Source: Alphaproteobacteria bacterium
GTDB taxonomy: Bacteria > Pseudomonadota > Alphaproteobacteria > RF32 > CAG-239
Assembly: GCA_017650255.1 (NCBI GenBank)
Contig: JAGCFG010000018.1
Coordinates: forward strand, 1 to 6,232
Length of the DNA: 6,232 nt
Direction: 5' to 3'
The notes beneath the pieces were generated by a model. It ran no database searches. It was not told where the DNA came from and was given only the letters and a program-made list of their open reading frames with translations. Made by a program: the position numbers and the translations under genes. Shown here piece after piece: positions 1-5,995 of this stretch; position 1 is the first letter of the stretch; each line of letters starts with the position of its first letter.

Positions 1-841
1 CCCATATTTTGGCGATGTATTCTTCACGCAAATCTATGTTGCCGGCAAAAAGGGCATGAAGGGTGACGGTGGTATCTTGATAGTAGTCATAGCGAATTTG
101 GTCAAAGTTGAAAAATCCGCGGCGCGAGGGGATATCTTTTGCCCAATAGTCGGGGTTGCGTTTGAAAGACAAAAATTTGTTCGGAGAGAAATCTTCAAGA
201 ATATAGGGGCCGCTGCCGAGCGGAGGAGTCAAAGATGGTTTTGCAAAATCTTTATCTTTCCAGTCGGCGGCGGAATATATTTTTATTTGCGAGATGATGA
301 GTGGCAATTCTTTGTTTTGGGAGTTTTCTTTGAACCAAAAACGGACGTGACGAGGAGCGATTTTTTCTACTTTTGCAACGTCGGAGTAGTATATTTTATA
401 GAGGGGAGAACCTTTTTCAATAAGGCTGTTAAAGCTGAAAATGACATCATCTGCTAAAATCGGAGTGCCGTCTCTGAATTTTGCTCGTTCGTCAAGAAAA
501 AAATCTATGTGGTCAGTTGCCAGTTCAAACGCATTTGCAACTAACGGATAGGCAACAGTGGGGTCATCTACGGGAACTATTGCCAAGGAATCGAGAGTTA
601 AATCTGCTACTTGAGGAGCTGCGATGCCTTTGAATATGAATGGGTTAAAGTTGTCAAAAGTACCATAGGCAGGAAAAACAACTTTGCCTCCTTTTGGGGC
701 GTTTTTGTCGGCATAATCAAATGATTGCCAATCTTTGTTATATTTGGCGGTTTCGTAGAGTGCTATGTGCGGAAGAATTTTTGCCGCGACATCAAAAGAC
801 AGCAAGTATAGCGACAGACATAACAGAAGTTTATTTTTCAT
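1..841 (-). CDS. YejA-like extracellular solute-binding protein, family 5 (C-terminal part outside window)
   Basis: This is the periplasmic binding component of an ABC importer, probably for peptides or a peptide-like compound. Translating the minus strand from the ATG at 841-839 gives 280 residues before the sequence leaves the window, against roughly 600 for full YejA-type proteins. Residues 1-20 look like a Sec signal peptide: lysines at 2 and 4, a hydrophobic stretch 5-16, and a likely cut after Val-Ala-Ala (18-20). Cys8 lies inside the hydrophobic core and is not in a lipobox, so I predict a soluble periplasmic protein. Family marks are FDYADKNAPKGG (41-52), TFDNFNPFI (61-69), KFRDGTPILADDVIFS (121-136) and GSGPYIL (209-215). 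The NAPKGG and TFDNFNPF blocks point to the YejA (microcin C / oligopeptide) branch rather than OppA. The start codon lies inside the end of the upstream gene, with no strong ribosome binding site of its own, so translation is probably coupled. Family assignment is firm; the substrate is unknown. Confidence 0.88.
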   Translation of the reverse strand, partial: MKNKLLLCLSLYLLSFDVAAKILPHIALYETAKYNKDWQSFDYADKNAPKGGKVVFPAYGTFDNFNPFIFKGIAAPQVADLTLDSLAIVPVDDPTVAYPLVANAFELATDHIDFFLDERAKFRDGTPILADDVIFSFNSLIEKGSPLYKIYYSDVAKVEKIAPRHVRFWFKENSQNKELPLIISQIKIYSAADWKDKDFAKPSLTPPLGSGPYILEDFSPNKFLSFKRNPDYWAKDIPSRRGFFNFDQIRYDYYQDTTVTLHALFAGNIDLREEYIAKIW

Positions 842-1958
842 CGGCAAAAATTTCTTTGGCGGTGTTGGACAGACTATTTAATTCTTCCCATTCTTTTTGC
901 AGGCTCAAAATGCTGCGGTTCCCATTAGAGAGATATGATGATTGTGTATATGAATCCTGCTGCTGTGATGAAGCGGAAAAATTGTTGGAAGGAGCTTCTA
1001 TTTTGGGTTCTGCTGGAGTATCATTGTGTGTTGCGCCAAAACTTCTTTCTAGTGCAAGCGACAGAGAATCGGGCAAGATTTTATCTTCCAATTCAGGTTC
1101 GGGAGATTTGTGAAACTTTTTCAATATTTTCTTTACCGGGTGAAAACCTGTTTTTACCCTTTCTTCCGGAGTGAAATTATTTTCGTTGTCGGCATAAGAT
1201 GAGGTTGCCGAAAGAGAAGAATCGGAATCGGGATAAATATCTTGTTTTGCGGAAGATATGTCGCCTTGATTGTTAATGATGTTTGAAAACATTACAAAAA
1301 CACGACCGAAAGCGCCGCTCTCGACTGTTTCTTGCAAGATGTTTTCTTCGTCATGTTTGGTAAGCAAATTCAGCAAACGAGTGTATCTGGCACAAAATTC
1401 TTTTAAGCTGCTTAGCAGCAAGGGTTGGTATTTTGCTTTTTCCTGCAGTTGGTTTTGAAAAACAAAACTGTTGTTTTGCAGGTCTGCAAATGCTTTGGCA
1501 AAGCCCCAGCGATTGCCAAGACCAACTGTTTTCCATGTATTATAAATGTCTTTTTCAGGCAAAAGTTCGTAGCGTTGGAGAATGTCGACCAAAATTTCGT
1601 TCATTTCGCTGATATAAAAATTTATTTGTTGCATGGCAACGCTGTGCTTTTGTTGCTCGGATGTTTGCAACAAAATACGGGCTATAGCTTCGGTATATTC
1701 TTGATTTTGCGATATTTGTGAAGACAAAATGGTAATTTGTTTATTAAGTCTTTTTTGGCTGTTGAAGTTGCGGAATTTTTCCCAGAAAAACCATATTACG
1801 AACAAAGGCGTAAAAACAACGAACATAGATATAGCCATGTCTACGAGGTTTAGTGTCTCAAAAGAATTGCCTGCAAGTTGGACACTGAGGTAGAAAAAAG
1901 AATATATCAGCCACAATATGCTGCTGAAAACGGCTGTGAAAAAGCTTAATGTCAGCAA
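831..1958 (-). CDS. Uncharacterised two-helix membrane protein with coiled coil and low-complexity tail
   Basis: I do not recognise this 375-residue protein. Two hydrophobic helices are visible at about residues 5-28 and 38-60, followed by basic residues (K61, R63, K69, R70), so both termini are probably cytoplasmic. Residues about 64-130 are polar, heptad-like and rich in Gln, Glu, Ile and Leu, consistent with a coiled coil. A more ordered-looking block follows, with GNRWGFAKAFADL (148-160), EFCARYTRLLNLL (187-199) and ESGAFGRVFVMF (213-224). Residues about 232-350 are rich in Ser, Asp, Asn and Gln and look disordered, with a basic patch at 275-284 (VKKILKKFHK). A short helical end QKEWEELNSL (354-363) closes the protein. 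The start is TTG at 1958-1956: an in-frame TAA lies 12 bases upstream, the first in-frame ATG is only codon 41, inside helix 2, and AAAGGAG sits 7 bases before the TTG. The end overlaps the solute-binding protein gene by 11 bases. A scaffold or accessory role for that transporter is possible but not shown. Confidence 0.85.
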   Translation of the reverse strand: MLTLSFFTAVFSSILWLIYSFFYLSVQLAGNSFETLNLVDMAISMFVVFTPLFVIWFFWEKFRNFNSQKRLNKQITILSSQISQNQEYTEAIARILLQTSEQQKHSVAMQQINFYISEMNEILVDILQRYELLPEKDIYNTWKTVGLGNRWGFAKAFADLQNNSFVFQNQLQEKAKYQPLLLSSLKEFCARYTRLLNLLTKHDEENILQETVESGAFGRVFVMFSNIINNQGDISSAKQDIYPDSDSSLSATSSYADNENNFTPEERVKTGFHPVKKILKKFHKSPEPELEDKILPDSLSLALERSFGATHNDTPAEPKIEAPSNNFSASSQQQDSYTQSSYLSNGNRSILSLQKEWEELNSLSNTAKEIFADEK

Positions 1959-1965
1959 AGAAATT

Positions 1966-1972
1966 CTCCTTT
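1966..1972 (-). promoter_or_regulatory. Ribosome binding site fixing the TTG start of the membrane protein gene
   Basis: Read on the minus strand, AAAGGAG ends 7 bases before the TTG at 1958-1956. An in-frame stop just upstream and the absence of any early ATG make this site decisive for the start. Confidence 0.75.
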
Positions 1973-1992
1973 AATGTAAATTGTTGTTTTTA

Positions 1993-2020
1993 ATGATAGT
2001 TATTTTCAAATATATTTCAA
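1993..2020 (-). promoter_or_regulatory. Candidate sigma70-type promoter of the leftward operon
   Basis: On the minus strand, TTGAAA (2020-2015) serves as -35 and TATCAT (1998-1993) as -10, separated by 16 bases. Transcription would start near 1986, giving a leader of about 28 bases before the TTG start at 1958. The -35 box overlaps a 6-base inverted repeat at 2016-2032, a possible operator. The fit to consensus is good, but it is a pattern match in AT-rich DNA. Confidence 0.5.
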
Positions 2021-2065
2021 TTAAATATTGAAGGATTTGCAACCATAAAACGGAATTTCAATTAA
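2014..2065. repeat. 11-base direct repeat in the divergent intergenic region
   Basis: ATTTCAATTAA occurs exactly at 2014-2024 and again at 2055-2065. The copies are 41 bases apart, close to four helical turns, so a dimeric regulator could bind both on the same face of the DNA. The left copy contains the -35 box of the leftward promoter. The low-complexity AT-rich composition means chance is a serious alternative. Confidence 0.45.
2016..2032. repeat. Short inverted repeat overlapping the leftward -35 box
   Basis: TTCAAT (2016-2021) and ATTGAA (2027-2032) form a perfect 6-base inverted repeat around a 5-base AT-only spacer. It shares 2016-2020 with the predicted -35 hexamer of the leftward promoter, as an operator would. 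The arms are short, so this is suggestive only. Confidence 0.35.
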
Positions 2066-2081
2066 CATATGAGAAAAATAA

Positions 2082-2111
2082 TTGTCGTAATTTTGGATAA
2101 GTTGTGATATT
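2082..2111 (+). promoter_or_regulatory. Candidate promoter of the accA-rmuC unit
   Basis: TTGTCG (2082-2087) and GATATT (2106-2111) are 18 bases apart. The latter is preceded by TGT, an extended -10 arrangement. The predicted transcript would start near 2118, about 31 bases before the accA ATG. Each hexamer matches consensus at four of six positions. A rival pair is TTAACA (2062-2067) with CGTAAT (2086-2091), also 18 bases apart. A rightward promoter is expected here because the next gene upstream points the other way. Confidence 0.35.
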
Positions 2112-2135
2112 GTGCTTTCAAAATTTTCTAACAAC

Positions 2136-2142
2136 AAGAGAG
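2136..2142 (+). promoter_or_regulatory. Ribosome binding site setting the accA start at 2149
   Basis: AAGAGAG lies 6 bases before the ATG at 2149. This favours that ATG over the in-frame GTG at 2104, which would add 15 residues unlike any AccA N-terminus and has no good site upstream. Confidence 0.65.
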
Positions 2143-2148
2143 TTTTAT

Positions 2149-3132
2149 ATGAATAAGGTTAAAGATCAGAGCCAAGACATTGAAAAAAAAATAGCAGAGC
2201 TGGAAGAAAAAATTAAAAATTTGACGGCTTTGGCTAAAAGTAATGATGTTGATATTGATAAAGAGTTGAATCGACTTCAGCAAAAGCTGGAAAGACAAGT
2301 CAAACTTTCGTATGCCAATTTGTCTCCATGGCAGAGAGTGCAGATTGCAAGGCACCCAGAACGCCCGCAATGTTTGGATTATATAAGGCAGATGATTGAG
2401 GATTTTGTGCCACTGTGTGGGGACAGAGTTTTTGCTGATGATTTGACAATGGTCGGCGGAATCGGAAAATATCATGGCATATCGGTTGTTGTTATTGGAC
2501 AAGAAAAAGGTGTAGATTTGGAAACCAGAGTTAAATATAACTTTGGTATGGCGCGTCCGGAAGGGTATAGGAAGGCTCAAAGGCTGATGGATTTGGCGGA
2601 CAAATTTAATATGCCGGTAATTTCTTTTGTTGATACGGACGGAGCGTATCCGGGAATAGAATCGGAGGCCAGAGGGCAGGCTGAGGCAATTGCTTCTTCT
2701 ATTCAAAAATGTTTACAGCTTCATGTCCCGATGATTTCTATTGTTATCGGCATGGGTGGATCTGGCGGTGCTATAGCGATTGCTGCGGCAAATCGTGTTT
2801 TGATGTTGGAAAATTCAATTTATTCGGTTATTTCCCCAGAGGGGTGTGCTTCTATTTTGTGGCGCTCGGCTGACAAGGCAAAAGAGGCTGCTGAAGCGCT
2901 GCGTCTGACTGCTCAGGATTTGAAAAAGTTTGGTGTGATAGACGAGATTGTACCGGAACCAATAGGAGGAGCGCATCGTGATGCGGTATCGGCCATTGAG
3001 AAGGCTGATGAGATAATTTATCGTCATTTAACGGAACTGCTTTCTTTAGGACGTGATGAGTTGAAGAAACAAAGAAATGACAAGTTTTATGAGATGGGTA
3101 GAAACTTGGTTTTGGAAGGAATCGGAAAGTGA
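2149..3132 (+). CDS. accA: Acetyl-CoA carboxylase carboxyltransferase subunit alpha
   Basis: AccA pairs with AccD in the cytoplasmic alpha2-beta2 carboxyltransferase that moves the carboxyl group from carboxybiotin on AccB to acetyl-CoA, making malonyl-CoA for fatty acid synthesis. The protein is 327 residues, close to the 319 of E. coli. It begins with a charged helix (11-50) typical of the family, then ARHPERPQCLDYI (67-79), GDRVFADD (91-98), RVKYNFGMARPEGYRKA (127-143), DTDGAYPGIESEARGQ (162-177), the glycine-rich oxyanion loop GMGGSGGAIA (201-210) and PEGCASILWR (230-239). All expected motifs are present, with no truncation. It is the first gene of the rightward block. Its TGA stop is shared with the GTG start of rmuC and followed at once by an in-frame TAA. 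The partner gene accD lies about 1.9 kb downstream on the same strand. Confidence 0.97.
   Translation: MNKVKDQSQDIEKKIAELEEKIKNLTALAKSNDVDIDKELNRLQQKLERQVKLSYANLSPWQRVQIARHPERPQCLDYIRQMIEDFVPLCGDRVFADDLTMVGGIGKYHGISVVVIGQEKGVDLETRVKYNFGMARPEGYRKAQRLMDLADKFNMPVISFVDTDGAYPGIESEARGQAEAIASSIQKCLQLHVPMISIVIGMGGSGGAIAIAAANRVLMLENSIYSVISPEGCASILWRSADKAKEAAEALRLTAQDLKKFGVIDEIVPEPIGGAHRDAVSAIEKADEIIYRHLTELLSLGRDELKKQRNDKFYEMGRNLVLEGIGK
3116..3120 (+). promoter_or_regulatory. Ribosome binding site setting the GTG start of rmuC
   Basis: AAGGA inside the end of accA lies 8 bases before the GTG at 3129, whose last three bases of GTGA are the accA stop. This is a standard stop-start overlap for coupled translation. 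Confidence 0.65.
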
Positions 3133-4247
3133 TAAATTTGTCATTTGAAGAAATAAATTTTATGGTTGTTGCGGTTGCGTTAGCAGTTATTTTATTCATG
3201 TTGCTTTCAATTATTGTCAGAGAACGCGTCAGTGACAGAAATTTTGCACAATATCAGTCGGAAATGGCTGGAAGATTGGCGCAAATGTCCGAGTATAACA
3301 GTTTGGAGCAAAATAAAATTGCTCAAGCTATTGCTGAACAAAAGTTGTCATTGTTGAAAATTATTGATGAAAAATTGTTGCAGGTTTCGCAAAATGTGGG
3401 TGTGGGGTTGCAGCAGTCAACAGCAAAAACGAATGAGACACTTTTGGCGTTGAGAGAAAGGTTGGCAAAAATTGATGCGGCGCAGCAAAAAATTTCTTCT
3501 TTGTCAGAACAGGTTGTATCGTTGCAAGAAGTTTTATCAAATAAACAGGCAAGGGGTGCATTTGGCGAGATTCAGATGCAAGATTTGGTTAGCTCAATTT
3601 TACCCCCTTCGGCTTATGATTTTCAGGTTGTGCTTTCCAATCAAAAAAGGGCAGATTGCGTGCTGAAGTTGCCAAATCCTCCGGGGAAAATTGTTGTCGA
3701 TTCAAAGTTTCCGCTGGAGAGTTACCAGGCTTTGCAAAATGCTTCTTCTGAGCATGAAAAACAAGAGGCAGAGCGCTTTTTTAGAAATTCTGTGGCAAAG
3801 CATATTAAAGATATTGCTGAAAAATATATTATCCCGGGTGAGACGGCCGAATCGGCATTGATGTTTTTGCCGGCAGAAAGTGTTTATGCAGAGTTGCATT
3901 CCAGATTTGTAGATGTTGTTGAGACCTCGTATAAGTCAAAAGTTTGGATTGTATCTCCGACAACGCTGATGGCAACTCTTAATACTGTAAGGGCGGTTTT
4001 GAAAGATGCAAAAATGCAGGAACAGGCTGGAGTTATTCAAAAAGAGGTGTCTTGTCTGGTTGAGGATATTGGTAGGCTGGATGAAAGGGTTGATAATCTT
4101 TCTAAGCATTTTGAACAGGCAAACAAAGATATTGCAGAGATTAAGACATCTTCTTCAAAAATTGTCAGAAGGATTGATAAGATTGAAGAGATTGAGTTTG
4201 CAGAGCCGGAGGTCGGCAAAATTATTCAGCAGAAAGATGCAATCTGA
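3129..4247 (+). CDS. rmuC: RmuC-family DNA recombination protein
   Basis: RmuC proteins are membrane-anchored, coiled-coil proteins with a nuclease-like core. E. coli rmuC mutants show raised inversion at short inverted repeats, so the family is thought to limit such rearrangements; the biochemical activity is poorly defined. The 372-residue product has one N-terminal membrane helix (about 11-29), a long coiled coil (about 35-138) and the RmuC core (about 140-330). Core marks are RGAFGE (142-147), ADCVLKLP (175-182), VVDSKFPL (189-196, with the Asp and Lys expected of a restriction-endonuclease-like site) and FLPAESVYAEL (246-256). A second helical stretch (about 305-355) ends the protein. 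Being shorter than E. coli RmuC (475 residues) is normal for alphaproteobacterial members. The start is a GTG overlapping the accA stop by 4 bases, with a good ribosome binding site, so the two are probably one transcript. Confidence 0.93.
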   Translation: MINLSFEEINFMVVAVALAVILFMLLSIIVRERVSDRNFAQYQSEMAGRLAQMSEYNSLEQNKIAQAIAEQKLSLLKIIDEKLLQVSQNVGVGLQQSTAKTNETLLALRERLAKIDAAQQKISSLSEQVVSLQEVLSNKQARGAFGEIQMQDLVSSILPPSAYDFQVVLSNQKRADCVLKLPNPPGKIVVDSKFPLESYQALQNASSEHEKQEAERFFRNSVAKHIKDIAEKYIIPGETAESALMFLPAESVYAELHSRFVDVVETSYKSKVWIVSPTTLMATLNTVRAVLKDAKMQEQAGVIQKEVSCLVEDIGRLDERVDNLSKHFEQANKDIAEIKTSSSKIVRRIDKIEEIEFAEPEVGKIIQQKDAI

Positions 4248-4265
4248 GATTTTGTTTTTTATCTA

Positions 4266-4298
4266 TTGATTTTTTTGGTAAAAACTTTTAATTATAGT
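4266..4298 (+). promoter_or_regulatory. Possible ihfB promoter region between rmuC and ihfB
   Basis: The 82-base gap is the largest between plus-strand genes here and is very AT-rich. TTGATT (4266-4271) with TAATTA (4289-4294), 17 bases apart, could be a promoter; TATAGT (4293-4298) is a better -10 but has no well-spaced -35. An internal promoter for ihfB is plausible because IHF is usually made at high level, but the sequence match is weak. Confidence 0.25.
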
Positions 4299-4315
4299 GT
4301 TATAACAACTTATTG

Positions 4316-4322
4316 AGAAGGA
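4316..4322 (+). promoter_or_regulatory. Ribosome binding site setting the GTG start of ihfB
   Basis: AGAAGGA lies 7 bases before the GTG at 4330. Translation from that GTG gives MTKSELIEKI, the conserved IHF-beta N-terminus, so start and site support each other. Confidence 0.75.
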
Positions 4323-4329
4323 AAAGAAA

Positions 4330-4608
4330 GTGACTAAGTCTGAATTGATTGAAAAAATTGCGGCAAAAAATCCAAATTTGACTTTGAAGGATATTGCTAA
4401 AATTGTTGATGTGGTTTTTGACAGCATTATTGAGTCTATGGCAAACGGAGACCGTGTTGAATTTAGGGGGTTCGGTTCTTTTTGTGTGCATGAAAGAGAG
4501 AGAAGAACTGCAAAAAATCCGCGTACCGGTGAAAAGCTTTTGGTAGATGCCCGTAAAATTCCTCATTTTAAGGCGGGAAAACAATTGTACGATATGCTAA
4601 ACAAGTAA
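4330..4608 (+). CDS. ihfB: Integration host factor subunit beta
   Basis: IhfB pairs with IhfA to form the nucleoid protein IHF, which binds a loose consensus in the minor groove and bends DNA sharply, shaping transcription, replication and recombination. The 92-residue product is full length. It opens with MTKSELIE, the IHF-beta rather than HU or IHF-alpha start. It carries DRVEFRGFGSF (41-51) and the beta-arm RTAKNPRTGE (59-68), with the intercalating proline at 64, and ends with PHFKAGKQL (78-86). The order ihfB then LapA-domain gene is the common alphaproteobacterial arrangement. What is unusual is upstream: rmuC occupies the place where rpsA is usually found. The start is GTG with a good ribosome binding site. 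No ihfA is visible in the window; it is normally encoded elsewhere. Confidence 0.95.
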   Translation: MTKSELIEKIAAKNPNLTLKDIAKIVDVVFDSIIESMANGDRVEFRGFGSFCVHERERRTAKNPRTGEKLLVDARKIPHFKAGKQLYDMLNK

Positions 4609-4626
4609 TTATTTCAGGAGGAGGCT

Positions 4627-5055
4627 ATGGGATTTTTCAGATTTTTATTTATTGTAGCGTTTGTTGTTGTGGTGGCTGTTTTTGCCTTTGTTAACAATGA
4701 TTTGCTCAGTCTTGATCCGTGGCCTTTTAATGCAGAAGTTACAATTTCTCTGAGTGTGCTAATCGTTGCTTTGGTTTTATGGGGATTTTTGTTCGGAAAG
4801 ATAGATTCTTGGTTTGCTTATTCTCCATTGCGTTCGGAGTTGCGTGTTCAACGCAGACAGAACAAAAAACTTAATGCAGAACAGCAAAAGTTGGCCGAAA
4901 AGGTCGAGGGATTACGTGAGAATTTGGAAAATATGGGTAGTTCGGAAACATCTCAGCCGGTGCCAGAAAAGAAATCAAAATTTGCCGGTTTTAAGAGTAA
5001 GATATCTTCTATTTTTAAGCGTAAGCCGAAGCAAGAAGATTTTTGGTGCTTGTAA
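4627..5055 (+). CDS. LapA-domain (DUF1049) inner membrane protein
   Basis: This is a small inner membrane protein of the LapA/DUF1049 family. In E. coli, LapA works with LapB in control of lipopolysaccharide synthesis, but the role of alphaproteobacterial members is less clear. The 142-residue product has two membrane helices, about 3-22 and 38-58, joined by a loop containing FVNNDLLSLDPWPF (21-34); an Asn-rich turn followed by a Pro/Trp/Phe segment is typical of the family. After the second helix come YSPLRSELRVQRRQNKKL (65-82) and a coiled coil to about 103, then a Lys-rich cytoplasmic tail (115-136), somewhat longer than usual. AGGAGGAGG (4616-4624) two bases before the ATG is a very strong ribosome binding site. 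It lies 18 bases after ihfB and 18 before accD, so cotranscription with both is likely. The family call rests on topology plus ihfB context. Confidence 0.8.
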   Translation: MGFFRFLFIVAFVVVVAVFAFVNNDLLSLDPWPFNAEVTISLSVLIVALVLWGFLFGKIDSWFAYSPLRSELRVQRRQNKKLNAEQQKLAEKVEGLRENLENMGSSETSQPVPEKKSKFAGFKSKISSIFKRKPKQEDFWCL

Positions 5056-5073
5056 GTTTAGCGGGTATGTGTT

Positions 5074-5961
5074 ATGAACTGGCTTTCGGATTTTGTAAGA
5101 CCAAAAATTAAAAAAACTGCGCAGAAAGAGATTGCTGATGATTTGTGGTTGAAGTGCCCAAATTGCGGCAAGTTGTTGTTTAGCAAAGAACTCAAAAAAA
5201 CTTGGTATGTTTGTCCAGAGTGTGATTATCATTTGCGCCTATATTTGGATAAGCGCCTTAAAATGATTTTTGACGGAGGAGTATATTCTTCGGTTACGTT
5301 GCCGGCTATACCTGATGATCCTTTGAAATTTAAGGATAGCAAGAAATATGTTGATAGGTTAAAGACATATAGAGAAGCAACCGGCAACAGAGATGCGATA
5401 AAGGTTGCAAGGGGCAGTATCGGTGGAGTTAAGTGTGTTGTAGCTGCGCTTGATTTTTCGTTCATGGGCGGTTCAATGGGGATGGCTGTCGGTGAAGGAA
5501 TTGTTAAGGCCTCGGAAATTGCAATCAAACAAAAATGTCCGTTGATTACGGTAGCGAACTCTGGTGGTGCCAGAATGCAAGAGGGAATTTTATCTTTGAT
5601 GCAGATGGCGAGGACTACTTCTGCTGTAAACAGAGTAAAGGAGGCAGGGGTGCCGTTTATATCTGTGATGACTGATCCTACAACAGGCGGTGTTTCGGCA
5701 TCTTTTGCGATGTTGGGTGATATTAATATTGCTGAAAAAGGATGTTTGATAGGTTTTGCCGGTCCGAGGGTTATTGAACAAACTATACGTGAAAAACTTC
5801 CCGAAGGATTTCAAAGGGCGGAATATTTGCAAGAACACGGCATGGTGGATATTGTTGTTCACAGATCAGAGATGAAAAATACATTGTCTAATGTTTTGAA
5901 TATTTTGACAGCGAAAAAGAGTTCTTTTGATGAGGACAAAAATTTTAAGAAGCATGGGTAA
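5074..5961 (+). CDS. accD: Acetyl-CoA carboxylase carboxyltransferase subunit beta
   Basis: AccD is the beta half of the carboxyltransferase completed by AccA from the same block. The 295-residue product begins MNWLSDFVRPKI, the usual alphaproteobacterial AccD start. It has the four-cysteine zinc ribbon at C28, C31, C47 and C50 (C-x2-C-x15-C-x2-C). The crotonase-type fold follows, with DFSFMGGSMG (127-136), VANSGGARMQEG (160-171), PTTGGVSASFAMLGD (202-216) and IGFAGPRVIEQTIRE (226-240). All expected motifs are present and length is normal. The start is the ATG at 5074, 18 bases after the LapA-domain gene, but the spacer holds only a poor ribosome binding site (at best GCGGG, 5061-5065), so reinitiation by ribosomes leaving that gene is likely. 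The usual alphaproteobacterial neighbours, trpF-trpB-trpA before and folC after, are absent. In E. coli, AccD's zinc ribbon is reported to bind acc mRNA; nothing visible here tests that. Confidence 0.97.
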   Translation: MNWLSDFVRPKIKKTAQKEIADDLWLKCPNCGKLLFSKELKKTWYVCPECDYHLRLYLDKRLKMIFDGGVYSSVTLPAIPDDPLKFKDSKKYVDRLKTYREATGNRDAIKVARGSIGGVKCVVAALDFSFMGGSMGMAVGEGIVKASEIAIKQKCPLITVANSGGARMQEGILSLMQMARTTSAVNRVKEAGVPFISVMTDPTTGGVSASFAMLGDINIAEKGCLIGFAGPRVIEQTIREKLPEGFQRAEYLQEHGMVDIVVHRSEMKNTLSNVLNILTAKKSSFDEDKNFKKHG

Positions 5962-5995
5962 TATGCTTTGGTAACGATTTGAAGGAGTGCAAGCA

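Noticed and set aside
56..457. Plus-strand open frame of 133 codons
   Set aside because: It is antisense to the solute-binding protein gene, whose family motifs are clear. It shows no recognisable protein features.
715..727. Perfect match to the IHF consensus (minor-groove bending site)
   Set aside because: It lies inside the solute-binding protein coding sequence with no regulatory context. Matches of this quality are expected by chance in AT-rich DNA.
694..1113. Plus-strand open frame of 139 codons over the junction of the two minus-strand genes
   Set aside because: It is antisense to two well-supported genes, has no convincing ribosome binding site, and its product looks like random Cys/Ser-rich sequence.
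2104..2148. Longer accA beginning at the GTG at 2104
   Set aside because: The 15 added residues do not resemble an AccA N-terminus, no good ribosome binding site precedes the GTG, and the ATG at 2149 has AAGAGAG at a proper distance. The region also overlaps the likely promoter.
2128..2706. Minus-strand open frame of 192 codons within accA
   Set aside because: It is a shadow of accA, whose reading frame has all family motifs. The antisense product has no recognisable domain.
4235..4260. Possible intrinsic terminator after rmuC
   Set aside because: AGAT-GCA-ATCT followed by a T-rich run has only a 4-base, AT-rich stem inside the end of rmuC, too weak to call a terminator.
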